The translations under genes and the position numbers were made by a program. A DNA stretch of 13,219 nucleotides, taken from positions 1 through 13,219 of the forward strand of contig JANOAI010000054.1 of the NCBI GenBank assembly GCA_031411055.1, written 5' to 3'. The notes under the pieces were generated by a model. That model ran no database searches. It was not told the origin of the DNA and saw nothing but the letters and a program-made list of their open reading frames with translations. The DNA is from JAIYDQ01 sp031411055. GTDB taxonomy: Bacteria; Planctomycetota; Planctomycetia; Pirellulales; Pirellulaceae. Of this stretch, positions 1-8,139 are shown piece after piece (position 1 is the first letter of the stretch; each line of letters starts with the position of its first letter).

Positions 1-1603
1 ATTGTGCTTCGCGTTCCATTCGTGCACGAGCGTCGGAAGTCGCTTTGTCGGCCTTTAGCACTTTGATCGCACAACGGCGATGCAGTCTTGGATGCTTGCA
101 AAGATAAACCGTTCCCATACCGCCGTCTTCGAGTTTTCGAATAATCGGATAGGGACCGATCATCGAACCTTCTTCTCGTAGCTGGTGCCCAATGCATCGC
201 AGCTTTGCAAATATGAAGGCCAATAGGGTCGTTGCAATTCCAAACCATTCGAAATTTGCTAAGTGTCGCCAAGCAATGCTCGCGTTCGTCAATTCGTGAA
301 TGTCCATTTCGGTCGCAATCCCAATTTCAAATTCAGGAAGCCATTTGCTTGCACCGATTACAGAAACTCCTCGGTAGTCCCGATATCCAGCGACATTCAC
401 CGACATTACACCAACCATCGCTCGGCGAACAATTTCGGTGAGTGGACGCGATGCCAAATCGCTTGGAAGTGCGGCCCTTTCTTCGAGCACAACACCAGGA
501 TCTCGCAAGACGAGGGGTGGCGCTGCCCCGACTTCGAGTTTATTCGCAACAAGTCCAATTCGTTTCAGCTTGTCTATATGGCCAACATTCGAAATAGCTG
601 TCCCCAAACTATTGAACAAATAGGTGTTCATAGAATCGGGCTTGCGTCCCGCTACAATGAGTCGTGAGAATTCGCGATCAACGCGAACCGTTATTCCTAA
701 CGCGGCCGTGATCGGGTTGTTGGCCTGGCGTATCGGAATCAGTATCGAAATATACGGGGCATCAACGTCTTCTGGATATCCTGGAATGAATCCGCCGCTG
801 GACTTTGGCGGAATAAAGACCGTTTCGCCATCAAAGACTCTCATGGCTGCTGCACGGCCACCCGTCGTCAGTCGCTTGCCAACTTCTTTGTCACTCGATG
901 CCGCCAAGACCAAACCAATATCATCTGCAATTCCGAATGACCAATCATTCTTGCTCGATTCTTCCAGTGACTTCTGGTGAGATGCAAATTTACTCAAAAC
1001 CGTTTTTAGATTCGTTTGCTTTGTGGTCTCAAGCAGCGCCTTGGATATCTCTGTCTCCTCCGCATGCGACGACACTTCCTTCAACTTGGATACTGCGGCA
1101 ACGAAATCACGATTAGTTGCTAACGCGTGAGCGTTTTCGACTTGATCTTGTATCCAACGTTCAATCCCTGACGCATGCAAATTGAGATTCGTTGTTAGGT
1201 TTTCTTTGAAAAGTTGCTCCGATTGAATTCTTGCATGCCGCCAACCCGCGTACGTTGCGATGAGCAAAATCAATTGAATCGTAAAAGGCCAAGCAATCCA
1301 CCGAAGAAGTGGCTCCTTTAGAATACGATGTATGGCCGCTGATATCGATTTTTGAACAAAGGTTCCAAGTGTCGTCGAAGCGCTCTTGGTAATCTTGATA
1401 TCGTTTTCAATTGGCTTAGTTCGACTACTGGATCGAACTAAAGTTTGTTTGCTTTCGTATTCGAGCAGCGATACGACTTCGTTGAAGAGTGACTCATCCC
1501 CATCACATCGATCGCGAATAGCCGATTCACGAAGTTCATCAGCCAAATCGACAACGTCGATGAAGATTTCCTTGATCTGAGCAAATCGCTCTTTATCGTT
1601 CAT
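1..1603 (-). CDS. Membrane Ser/Thr protein kinase with extracytoplasmic Cache-type sensor (3' end cut by window edge)
   Basis: The start is the ATG at 1603, with a stop codon shortly upstream in frame; 534 residues are visible and the gene runs off the left edge. Order: an N-terminal helical segment (about 1-55, ending LFNEVVSLLEYE) typical of planctomycete kinases; membrane helix 1 (about 100-120); an extracytoplasmic region (about 121-452); membrane helix 2 (about 453-471); then the start of a Hanks-type kinase domain. The sensor ends in DYRG (409-412) and WLPE (421-424), a signature common in double-Cache sensors. The kinase part shows LEDGGMGTVY (491-500), the Lys of AIKVLK (K514) and the alpha-C motif REAQ. 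The first glycine of the usual GxGxxG loop is Glu492. The active-site loop lies outside the window, so activity cannot be judged. It probably senses a small extracellular ligand and phosphorylates cytoplasmic targets. No ECF sigma gene, a frequent neighbour of such kinases, is visible; the next gene upstream is the beta-CASP nuclease 81 bp away. Confidence 0.88.
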   Translation of the reverse strand, partial: MNDKERFAQIKEIFIDVVDLADELRESAIRDRCDGDESLFNEVVSLLEYESKQTLVRSSSRTKPIENDIKITKSASTTLGTFVQKSISAAIHRILKEPLLRWIAWPFTIQLILLIATYAGWRHARIQSEQLFKENLTTNLNLHASGIERWIQDQVENAHALATNRDFVAAVSKLKEVSSHAEETEISKALLETTKQTNLKTVLSKFASHQKSLEESSKNDWSFGIADDIGLVLAASSDKEVGKRLTTGGRAAAMRVFDGETVFIPPKSSGGFIPGYPEDVDAPYISILIPIRQANNPITAALGITVRVDREFSRLIVAGRKPDSMNTYLFNSLGTAISNVGHIDKLKRIGLVANKLEVGAAPPLVLRDPGVVLEERAALPSDLASRPLTEIVRRAMVGVMSVNVAGYRDYRGVSVIGASKWLPEFEIGIATEMDIHELTNASIAWRHLANFEWFGIATTLLAFIFAKLRCIGHQLREEGSMIGPYPIIRKLEDGGMGTVYLCKHPRLHRRCAIKVLKADKATSDARARMEREAQ

Positions 1604-1684
1604 GACCTTTGCCACCGTCTGGCGATTATCATCTCAATCCAGGAATGATCGATGATCCCGTTGGAAAATAATGGCAACGAGCTA

Positions 1685-3022
1685 TTAGCTTACCTTGTAA
1701 GCTAATGCTTCAAGCATTCCACGCAACGTTGTTCTTGCTTTCTCTTCGCCGTGCACTAACCGAATCTCCTTCGGTTTCTCGGGCATTTCTTGCACGAATC
1801 GCAGTAAATCGGATTGGTCGGCGTGAGCCGAATAACCGGAAAGGGTATGGACACGGGCTTTGACCTGAATTTCTTGGTGGTCGATCTTTACGGTGCCTCC
1901 GTTCGCGGATTCCTGAATATCTCGACCGAGTGTTCCAAAGGCTTGGTAACCCACAAAAAGGACGTCCGTCGACTCATGACCTAAAAAAGACTTCAGGTAG
2001 TTCATCACGCGACCGCCGCTACACATTCCGCTACCAGCAATCACAATCGCGGGCTTGTGAGTCCGTTTGAGATGTTCAATAACCCCTTTGTGCTCACCGT
2101 TGTCCTCAATGCGCACAAGGTTGTTGAAGATAAGTGGCTGACTATCGACAGACAGTACTTCTTTGGCTTCTTCACTCCAAAAATGCTGCATCTGGTTGTA
2201 AACTTCCGTCAGCTTATTAGCCATCGGTGAATCGACGATGACTTCGATATTGTGGAGCAAGGAACATGTTCGTTGATACTCAATTCCTTCGAAGATTCGA
2301 TTCATTTCATAGAGCAATTCTTGAGTTCGACCGAGACTAAAGGCCGGAATTATGGTGATCCCGCGATTCTCCATGGTGTGACACAGAATATTTTCAAGTC
2401 GCCCGACCCGGTCTTCTCGGCCTTCATGAAGCCGATCACCATAGGTGCTTTCAAGCACGAGCATATCGGCTTTGTCTGGACTGATGGGCGCGTTGAGCAA
2501 TGGTGTGTTACGAGATCCGATGTCTCCGCTGAAAACAAAGCGTTCGCCCTTGAAATCGACATCAACCACAGCCGAGCCAAGTACGTGTCCGGCGGGCGTC
2601 ATTCGGATTTCTGCGCCTCCGTCAAGTTTCTCCCAGCTTCCGTAGCCGATCGGTCGAAGCAAATTGTTGAGATCCGAGAGAAACTCTTTTATCAAGCGTT
2701 TGTTGCGAGTAATCCCCAGTTTCATCGCATCTTCGAGCATGATCGGAAGTAGTTCGGCTGTTGGTCGCGAGCAGTAGATGGGGCCTTTGAAGCCAGCATC
2801 AAGTAGATACGGAATGCGACCAACGTGATCGATGTGCACGTGGGTCACGATAAGCGCTTGAATCCCATCCAAGGGAAATTCGATTGTAAAATCGTCTCGA
2901 TCGCGAGCGTCAGCCCCTTGGAACATTCCACAGTCAACGAGCAGCGATCGCTTGTCGGTCAAATGCAATTGATGACACGATCCGGTAACGCCAAGATGTC
3001 CACCGTGATGCGTAATGTACAT
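1685..3022 (-). CDS. Metallo-beta-lactamase/beta-CASP ribonuclease-type hydrolase (MBL-fold RNA-processing family)
   Basis: A 445-residue protein when started at the ATG at 3022 (MYITHHGGHLGVTGSC), which matches the usual family N-terminus; an open frame 24 codons further upstream lacks family character and was not used. Zinc-site motifs are complete: HVHIDH (61-66), AGH (H146), SGD (D167). The beta-CASP features follow: ESTYGDR (191-197), a CASP insert (about 200-340), GYSAHAD (396-402) and LVHGE (422-426), after which the C-terminal RNA-specificity segment closes the fold. Members of this family (RNase J/CPSF73-like, bacterial YSH1-type) cleave or trim RNA in the cytoplasm using two zinc ions; the exact substrate cannot be read from sequence. 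No strong Shine-Dalgarno is present; only GGGA directly abuts the ATG. It stands apart from its neighbours by 81 bp downstream and about 150 bp upstream, so it is probably its own transcription unit. Confidence 0.93.
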   Translation of the reverse strand: MYITHHGGHLGVTGSCHQLHLTDKRSLLVDCGMFQGADARDRDDFTIEFPLDGIQALIVTHVHIDHVGRIPYLLDAGFKGPIYCSRPTAELLPIMLEDAMKLGITRNKRLIKEFLSDLNNLLRPIGYGSWEKLDGGAEIRMTPAGHVLGSAVVDVDFKGERFVFSGDIGSRNTPLLNAPISPDKADMLVLESTYGDRLHEGREDRVGRLENILCHTMENRGITIIPAFSLGRTQELLYEMNRIFEGIEYQRTCSLLHNIEVIVDSPMANKLTEVYNQMQHFWSEEAKEVLSVDSQPLIFNNLVRIEDNGEHKGVIEHLKRTHKPAIVIAGSGMCSGGRVMNYLKSFLGHESTDVLFVGYQAFGTLGRDIQESANGGTVKIDHQEIQVKARVHTLSGYSAHADQSDLLRFVQEMPEKPKEIRLVHGEEKARTTLRGMLEALAYKVS

Positions 3023-3131
3023 TCCCAAGATTGAGACTTTCAGGAGAAGAAGGCAAAACTGATATGAATGCGATACCGTTCGTTTGCGAGACAAACTTGA
3101 ATGAGCGTTCGGGTCGACGTCACCGCAGGAT

Positions 3132-3137
3132 AGTATA
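3132..3137 (-). promoter_or_regulatory. Candidate -10 element upstream of the beta-CASP nuclease
   Basis: On the minus strand this reads TATACT, 5 of 6 matches to a sigma70 -10 box, about 110 nt before the ATG at 3022. No convincing -35 hexamer lies at the right distance, so this is a weak prediction. Confidence 0.2.
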
Positions 3138-3170
3138 AACCGGGGCGAGCAGTCGTGGGTGGGGCGGTTG

Positions 3171-3413
3171 CTAAATCAACAAATCGTTGATTTCTCGATA
3201 AGCCCAAAGGCATATGAGTACCGTCCCCCAAATTAGGAGGACGGTATAAACCGTTACGACAATCGCCCAGAAAGCCTTACTAGATCGGCTGAAGGCCGGG
3301 CTCCAAAAGAGCAAGGGTAAACCTAGTGATCCGGTTACCGTAAACAGTATCAGTAAAACTGTCCGTTTTGAGCTGGCGAGTTCTTGGAATGCTGTTCGCT
3401 TTGGATTATCCAT
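3171..3413 (-). CDS. Small two-helix membrane protein, planctomycete type
   Basis: Eighty residues from the ATG at 3413; an upstream TTG at 3437 is in frame but adds only eight residues. The N-terminus MDNPKRTAFQELASSKRT is short, charged and cytoplasmic-looking. It is followed by two hydrophobic stretches (about 18-37 and 47-71), separated by a turn with Pro and Ser (SPAFSRSSK). The tail is YREINDLLI. There is no catalytic motif. I recall similar short proteins beginning DNPKRTAF in planctomycetes, but cannot confirm that here, and I assign no function. Neighbours are the nuclease gene downstream and tpx upstream, both on the same strand but separated by about 150-190 bp, which does not suggest a tight operon. 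No clear ribosome-binding site precedes the ATG. The coding call rests on the coherent two-helix topology and the absence of a better frame. Confidence 0.68.
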   Translation of the reverse strand: MDNPKRTAFQELASSKRTVLLILFTVTGSLGLPLLFWSPAFSRSSKAFWAIVVTVYTVLLIWGTVLICLWAYREINDLLI

Positions 3414-3600
3414 GAAAACGTTGTTGCGTCGGAACAAATTAACGCGATGTTGAATTGTTGTGTCATCGGCTTCCCGTCTGTGAAGACGAAAACATCGGCT
3501 TGAATCCTATGCCAAGGACATTCCAATCGTGACGATCCACGTTAATTCGAAATCGTGGCAGCCTTCCAAACCGATGAAAACATTTATGCTTGGTCGTTCG

Positions 3601-4119
3601 CTAAAGAAGAGTCTGGATTGCTGCCAAAGCGGCCGAATAATTCGGTTCTTGCGTTACTTCTGGAACGATTTCGCCGTAAATCACCTTGCCGTTTGCGTCG
3701 AGCACATAAACGGCACGGGTTAACAATTTCAGCTCGTCAATCATGAGCCCCCATTGCTGGCCAAAGCTACCGTTTTGATAGTCGCTACCAGTCTTCAAAC
3801 CCTTGATGTCTTCGGCACCACAGAATCGGTTCATCGCGAACGGGAGATCTCGGCTGATCGTCAGAGCATTGATCTTACCGGCTAAACTTCCGATCTCTTG
3901 GTTAAATTTCTTCGTTTGAATCGCACAGACGCCGGTATCCAGCGATGGCACGATGCTGACCAGAGTTGGCTTGCCTTTGAGATCCTCCAGGGTCCAAGTC
4001 TTGAGACCACCTTCGAAATAGTGAATCTTGAAATCAGGAGCCTGCTGTCCAACCTTGATTTCGTCTCCCAATAGTGTCATTGGGGTCCCTTTAAACGTGA
4101 TCGCTGCCGAACGAGCCAT
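3601..4119 (-). CDS. tpx: Thiol peroxidase (Tpx, atypical 2-Cys peroxiredoxin)
   Basis: A 172-residue protein, the usual length for Tpx (about 165-170). It begins MARSAAITFKGTPMTLLG, comparable with the family's N-terminal beta-hairpin. The peroxidatic cysteine is C65 in PSLDTGVC, with the catalytic Thr three residues before it; the resolving cysteine is C100 in RFCGAE, the position that defines Tpx. The C-terminal EVTQEPNYSAALAA matches the family ending. It reduces hydrogen peroxide and alkyl hydroperoxides using thioredoxin as electron donor, in the cytoplasm. The start is fixed by GGAG eight nucleotides before the ATG at 4119; an in-frame ATG 11 codons upstream lacks such a site and the extra residues are not family-like. 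It is preceded by a gap of about 158 bp after pyrK, so it probably has its own promoter. Confidence 0.96.
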   Translation of the reverse strand: MARSAAITFKGTPMTLLGDEIKVGQQAPDFKIHYFEGGLKTWTLEDLKGKPTLVSIVPSLDTGVCAIQTKKFNQEIGSLAGKINALTISRDLPFAMNRFCGAEDIKGLKTGSDYQNGSFGQQWGLMIDELKLLTRAVYVLDANGKVIYGEIVPEVTQEPNYSAALAAIQTLL

Positions 4120-4127
4120 TCCAACTA

Positions 4128-4131
4128 CTCC
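4128..4131 (-). promoter_or_regulatory. Ribosome-binding site of tpx
   Basis: GGAG on the minus strand, eight nucleotides before the ATG at 4119. It decides between this start and the in-frame upstream ATG at 4152. Confidence 0.7.
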
Positions 4132-4277
4132 GTAAAACCTTGTGATTTTCAAAAACTGGGCAACATTGACGCCCTACGAACGAGGGTCCATGGTAACGCA
4201 CGATCAGCCCGTAGCCTATCCCTGGCATACCGCAACGGGAGCCCTTTGATTTGATACAAACATCGCTTCCAACGGTA

Positions 4278-5168
4278 TTACCAAACGATCGATTCAGCCT
4301 GGAAAACGGGGCCTTCAAGGCAGGTTCGTTTATAATCCCATTCGCCGTCTCGTTGGCGAATCTTCGCGACGCAGGTAAAGCAAATTCCGATGCCGCAGGC
4401 CATGGGTGTTTCTAAAGAAACTTCGCAAGGGATTTGATACTGCTTTGCAATTTCCGCGACGGCTTCCATCATCGGCTCGGGACCACAGCAGGCGATGCGC
4501 GATGATTCATGCGAGCCCGATTCATTTAAGACGCGGAGAAGCTGGTCCGTCACTTTCATCGGCTGGCCGCGATCGTCGCTCCCTCGAATCGAGCCATCAT
4601 CCGTTGCTAGCCGAACATCGAAATCAGCCTTCTCAAAGGCGTCGACGCCAGCCAAGCGATCGGCGCTGCGCGCTCCATAACAAAGTGTTACTCGCTTCGC
4701 ATAACCCGAATTGCGAATCGGCGATCCAAAGGCATGTGAGCCCAAGGCTTCACGACCGACAGTGAGCATGGGAGTATATCCAACCCCGCCTGCGACCAAA
4801 ATGAGATGATCGACTGGTTTGTTGCTGAATGCGTTGCCCAAGGGTCCCCAGATACCGACTTGGGTTCCTGCCAAGCACTTTGAAAACGTTTGAGTGAATT
4901 TCCCTTTGACCAAATAGACGACATCGATTGCATGGGAATTACCTTGCTTGTCATAGATTCGATCGTACATGGCAAGTGCACGACCGATGAGTGGATCATT
5001 GATTCCATCCAGTCGCAACATGACAAATTGTCCCGGAATCATTTTCGATGCGATCTCAGGACAGACAATTCGAGCCCGCCAAGTATCTTTCGCAATCAGC
5101 TCATGTTCAATGAGCGTTGCCGTGAGAAAACTCGCCAAATCAGCATATTTTGCTTCGCATTCAATCAT
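4278..5168 (-). CDS. pyrK: Dihydroorotate dehydrogenase electron-transfer subunit (PyrK-like iron-sulfur flavoprotein)
   Basis: A 296-residue protein of the ferredoxin-reductase fold. The FAD-binding segment carries GRALAM (62-67), in place of the common RPLS, and GPLGNAF (108-114). The NAD-binding half has AGGVGYTPM (126-134) and CGPEPMM (228-234). The C-terminus has four cysteines, C258, C263, C266 and C283, in the ACGIGICFTC plus RTC pattern that holds a [2Fe-2S] cluster in PyrK. In class 1B dihydroorotate dehydrogenase, PyrK passes electrons from dihydroorotate, oxidised by PyrD, to NAD+ during pyrimidine synthesis. No pyrD is in this window, so the partner is encoded elsewhere. The ATG at 5168 overlaps the stop of the upstream gene (ATGA), implying translational coupling. 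An electron-transfer role with another partner is possible but less likely. Confidence 0.9.
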   Translation of the reverse strand: MIECEAKYADLASFLTATLIEHELIAKDTWRARIVCPEIASKMIPGQFVMLRLDGINDPLIGRALAMYDRIYDKQGNSHAIDVVYLVKGKFTQTFSKCLAGTQVGIWGPLGNAFSNKPVDHLILVAGGVGYTPMLTVGREALGSHAFGSPIRNSGYAKRVTLCYGARSADRLAGVDAFEKADFDVRLATDDGSIRGSDDRGQPMKVTDQLLRVLNESGSHESSRIACCGPEPMMEAVAEIAKQYQIPCEVSLETPMACGIGICFTCVAKIRQRDGEWDYKRTCLEGPVFQAESIVW

Positions 5169-6376
5169 ATTAAAGGCTTCCGATCACGATTTCGCCAACT
5201 CTCGAAACAAAAGACTAACACTGAAATGATGGCCAACAAGCCATAGATAAAAAATTGCTGAAGGCCACCAGACCGAATGATGCTGCGATCGAGCCATCTC
5301 CACGTCAAAATAAAGATTAACGTTGCTAGCCAGAGCGAGCCGTACTTGCGAAGCGAACGCGGCGCAAGCGTCCCCAAAGTAGTCAACGAACTGACAATCA
5401 AAACAGCTTGCCAACCCAGCACCATTCCGAGGAGCCCCCAGCCGAATATCCAATCTCGCGTCGTTTCATCCACTTGCTGCGCGATTGCAGGATTCGGCGG
5501 TTGTTGTTTTTTCCCCACCGAACGCGAAATCCAACCCATGAAGAAACCGGCTAAAGCTCCCACGAGTAAGGAGATCACCACTTTGCGTTTCGGAATCGAT
5601 TCTCGAACGAGCGCTCCAAACGACGTTGCGTGATCAAAACCAACGACGTACAACTCGGGCCAAACGACAAAAACCATCGCCGTTACGATCAATCCAAGGG
5701 ACCATATCCAAATCGGAAGTCGGCCACCGTTTGAACGGACGAGACGCGAGGCAAACAGCCACAAAACTAAGAACACGTGAACAATTGCAATGTAAATGTA
5801 CTTTGGTTCGAGCAAATCAAAATGTGTCGAAATGCCGAATGGTACGCTGCGATCACGCAAACCTGGCAGATTTGCACCGTGTCCGACGACCGTGATGAAA
5901 TAAACCGACACGGCAATCAAACCGCCAATGGCCTCGTTGATTGGATACGTTGATGAAATGGGCAAGTGACAAGTCCGGCATCGACCACCCAGCATTAGCC
6001 ATCCAAAGACCGGAACATTATCGAATTGAGAAAGGGAGGTTCGGCATCGTGGACAAAACGATGTGCCTGTGACTCGTAATCCCAGAGGAATTCGATAGGC
6101 CACCACGTTGAGAAAACTAGCGATCGATGATCCGATGACAAACGACCAGCAAAGCATGAAACTCTCGAATCCGAGACCAAACCAAAATTCTTGAGAGGAA
6201 AGGGATTGCGAGCCAAACGTCTCTTTTCCCGATCGGGCGAGAATTGCCAACGATAGCACCAAGACGATAGCTAAAAAGAGTAACGCCACGCTCAAACAAG
6301 GCAATCGGAGACGCGTTCGTGTTCGTGGCATAAAAGTTGTCGAAAAAACGAATTCGGCATCCGCCTCACGGTGCAT
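5165..6376 (-). CDS. Prepilin-peptidase-like (A24 family) polytopic membrane protein, catalytic aspartates not recognisable
   Basis: A 403-residue, very hydrophobic protein. After a first membrane helix (about 27-47) it shows the A24 N-terminal signature: FLNVVAYRIPLG (88-99), then SFCPRC (106-111) and GRCRTC (131-136), the four cysteines of the zinc-binding loop, with DNVPVFGWL between them and SSTYPINEAIGG (141-152) after. The C-terminal half has several helices and GWQAVL (321-326), as in PilD. The usual first catalytic Asp should fall near 205-220, where the sequence is LFASRLVRSNGGRLP, without Asp. The second (GxGD) motif appears degraded to TTRD (305-308), one residue out of register. 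Active members cleave and methylate type IV prepilins at the inner membrane; this one may be inactive or divergent. The start at 6376 is the longest plausible one; M16 at 6331 is an alternative. It is translationally coupled to pyrK. Confidence 0.83.
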   Translation of the reverse strand: MHREADAEFVFSTTFMPRTRTRLRLPCLSVALLFLAIVLVLSLAILARSGKETFGSQSLSSQEFWFGLGFESFMLCWSFVIGSSIASFLNVVAYRIPLGLRVTGTSFCPRCRTSLSQFDNVPVFGWLMLGGRCRTCHLPISSTYPINEAIGGLIAVSVYFITVVGHGANLPGLRDRSVPFGISTHFDLLEPKYIYIAIVHVFLVLWLFASRLVRSNGGRLPIWIWSLGLIVTAMVFVVWPELYVVGFDHATSFGALVRESIPKRKVVISLLVGALAGFFMGWISRSVGKKQQPPNPAIAQQVDETTRDWIFGWGLLGMVLGWQAVLIVSSLTTLGTLAPRSLRKYGSLWLATLIFILTWRWLDRSIIRSGGLQQFFIYGLLAIISVLVFCFESWRNRDRKPLI

Positions 6377-6410
6377 CCTATTGAAGAACGATATGCATTT
6401 GCGAATGAGG

Positions 6411-6421
6411 CTGCGACGCAG
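6411..6421. repeat. Short palindrome CTGCG-A-CGCAG in the divergent intergenic region
   Basis: Perfect 5-bp arms around a central A. It lies between the A24-like gene start and the candidate -10 box for that gene, so it could be an operator, though an 11-bp palindrome can arise by chance. Confidence 0.25.
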
Positions 6422-6434
6422 TGTAGGTAACCGG

Positions 6435-6463
6435 ATTCTAACGCAGCTCGATCATTCCACGAA
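6435..6463 (-). promoter_or_regulatory. Weak sigma70-like promoter for the A24-like protein and pyrK
   Basis: Minus-strand TAGAAT (6435-6440) matches the -10 box at 5 of 6 positions. A poor -35 (TTCGTG, 6458-6463) lies 17 bp upstream. It is placed about 60 nt before the ATG at 6376. Low confidence. Confidence 0.22.
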
Positions 6464-6537
6464 GGACGGAGAACGGATAGGAAGCTTTAAAAATAACGGC
6501 CGGTCGGTTTGACCCGCGAAACTAAGCATTTGAGGCA

Positions 6538-6567
6538 TTGAAACCATCTCCCTGTTGTGCCTAGTAT
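6538..6567 (+). promoter_or_regulatory. Candidate sigma70-type promoter for the photolyase gene
   Basis: TTGAAA (6538-6543), an 18-bp spacer, then TAGTAT (6562-6567). Matches are 5 of 6 and 4 of 6 to consensus. Transcription would start near 6574, giving a leader of about 100 nt before the ATG at 6675. The remainder of the 298-bp intergenic region 6377-6674 shows no other gene I can support. Confidence 0.35.
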
Positions 6568-6674
6568 CTCAAAAAGGAAGCTGTGGCTGGAGACGCAGAA
6601 CCTGTACTTGCCTACCTTTGCGGGACGCTACAATTCAGCGAGAAGTATCAAAGAGTCTCCGAAAACAAATCCCT

Positions 6675-8132
6675 ATGGCAACTGTTCCTGCTTTACGAAT
6701 CACGCCGTTGAATGCGGTTCCGCCTCGCCCGGAGGGTGAATTTGTCGTCTATTGGATGACGGCATATCGGCGAACGCGCTTTAACTTCGCTCTTCAAAGG
6801 GCTGTCGAATGGGCGAATCAACTGAAGCGACCCCTCTTGATTCTTGAAGCAGTTCGCACGCACTATCGGTGGCATTCGGATCGGTTCCATCGTTTTATGC
6901 TTGATGGCATGGTTGACAATGCCGTAGCCATTGAGAAAACAAAGGCTCGCTACTACCCCTACATCGAATTGAAGAATCGAGACGGTCAGGGGTTGCTTGA
7001 AACGCTTTCCAAACAAGCCAGCATCGTTGTGACGGATGACTTTCCCTGCTTTTTCCATCCGGCTCTCTACCAAAAAATCGCGCAACACTGGTCGTGCGCG
7101 GTCGAACTGGTTGACTCAAACGGGATTATCCCGATGCGGGCAACGGATCGGACTTTTACGGTGGCTCACTCGTATCGACGCTACATGCAAAAAGAGATTG
7201 TCAATCACTTCGACGATTGGCCCAACGCAGATCCTTTGAAGTCTTTAAAGACGGAGAAGCTGAAAGCGTTGCCAAAGTCGGTCATCGAGCACTGGCCAAT
7301 GAGCCCGGTCGACGAGTTGCCTCACTTTTCATTGGCAAAGCTTAACATCGACCATTCCGTCCAGCCTACAGGCGTAAAGGGCGGCATGCGGGCGGCAGAA
7401 AATAAGCTCGCAAGCTTTGTGAATGGGAAGTTGGGTAACTACTCAGAGGATCGAAATGAACCAGAGAAAAGCGGATCGAGCGGTCTCTCTCCGTATCTCC
7501 ATTTCGGGCACATCAGTTCGCACGAGATCTTCGGACAGCTTACTGCGGCCAATCGTTGGACACCCGCGATGCTAAGCAAGGCCAATGGAAAGATGCATGG
7601 CTTCTGGAATATGTCAGAGCATTCGGAGGCCTTTATCGATCAACTTTTGACCTGGAGAGAAATCGGATTCAACATGTGTTGGCGCGATCCGAATTACGAT
7701 CGTTACTCGTCATTGCCGACCTGGGCCAAGACAACGCTCGCAAAGCACGAGTCCGATCCGAGGCCATTCGTCTACTCGATGGAACAGTTTGAATCGGCGG
7801 CGACCCACGACGAGCTTTGGAACGCAGCCCAGCGACAGCTTGTGCGCGAAGGGGTGATTCACAATTATCTACGAATGTTGTGGGGAAAAAAAATCCTTCA
7901 CTGGACGGCCAGTCCGCAGGATGCGCTCAAGGTAATGTTGCAATTGAACAACAAGTACGCGCTCGACGGTCGCGATCCCAACTCGTATAGCGGCATATTC
8001 TGGATTCTCGGACGTTATGATCGGGCCTGGGGACCTGAACGGCCGGTTTTCGGAAAAATTCGGTACATGACCAGCGAATCGACGCGAAGTAAATTCTCTG
8101 TCAAGACGTATCTCGGGCGATACTCGAATTGA
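6675..8132 (+). CDS. phr: Deoxyribodipyrimidine photolyase, class II type
   Basis: A 485-residue protein from the ATG at 6675; 40 in-frame codons upstream (from 6555) have no family likeness and were excluded. The N-terminal alpha/beta antenna-binding domain starts with FVVYWMTAYRR (23-33). The FAD-binding helical domain carries class II landmarks: SGLSPYLHFGHIS (269-281), LLTWREIGFNMCW (324-336), THDELWNAAQ (377-386), IHNYLRMLWGKKILHW (395-410), DGRDPNSYSG (431-440) and FGKIRYM (459-465). Class II enzymes use light and reduced FAD to split cyclobutane pyrimidine dimers in DNA. The tail KFSVKTYLGRYSN also fits. Length is normal and nothing is broken. No Shine-Dalgarno stands before the ATG. 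It converges on csrA with seven nucleotides between the stop codons. I infer single-gene transcription from the upstream promoter candidate. Confidence 0.94.
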   Translation: MATVPALRITPLNAVPPRPEGEFVVYWMTAYRRTRFNFALQRAVEWANQLKRPLLILEAVRTHYRWHSDRFHRFMLDGMVDNAVAIEKTKARYYPYIELKNRDGQGLLETLSKQASIVVTDDFPCFFHPALYQKIAQHWSCAVELVDSNGIIPMRATDRTFTVAHSYRRYMQKEIVNHFDDWPNADPLKSLKTEKLKALPKSVIEHWPMSPVDELPHFSLAKLNIDHSVQPTGVKGGMRAAENKLASFVNGKLGNYSEDRNEPEKSGSSGLSPYLHFGHISSHEIFGQLTAANRWTPAMLSKANGKMHGFWNMSEHSEAFIDQLLTWREIGFNMCWRDPNYDRYSSLPTWAKTTLAKHESDPRPFVYSMEQFESAATHDELWNAAQRQLVREGVIHNYLRMLWGKKILHWTASPQDALKVMLQLNNKYALDGRDPNSYSGIFWILGRYDRAWGPERPVFGKIRYMTSESTRSKFSVKTYLGRYSN

Positions 8133-8139
8133 TACTGAA

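Noticed and set aside
263..980. Several plus-strand frames of 60-134 codons
   Set aside because: The minus-strand kinase reading frame is open through the whole region and shows the Cache and kinase motifs; these are shadows.
2252..2752. A 166-codon plus-strand open frame
   Set aside because: It lies wholly opposite the beta-CASP nuclease, whose motifs are unambiguous; the plus-strand product has no family character.
3464..3501. Direct repeat CATCGGCTT flanking a 5-bp stem (3475-3488) in the gap upstream of the small membrane protein
   Set aside because: Nine-base repeat and five-base stem only, with no T-run or gene-related placement; likely chance.
6583..6711. A 42-codon GTG-started frame with AAGGA upstream that overlaps the photolyase start, as a possible regulatory leader peptide
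   Set aside because: The spacing from AAGGA to GTG is only four bases, the peptide has no attenuator-like features, and one short frame is expected by chance.
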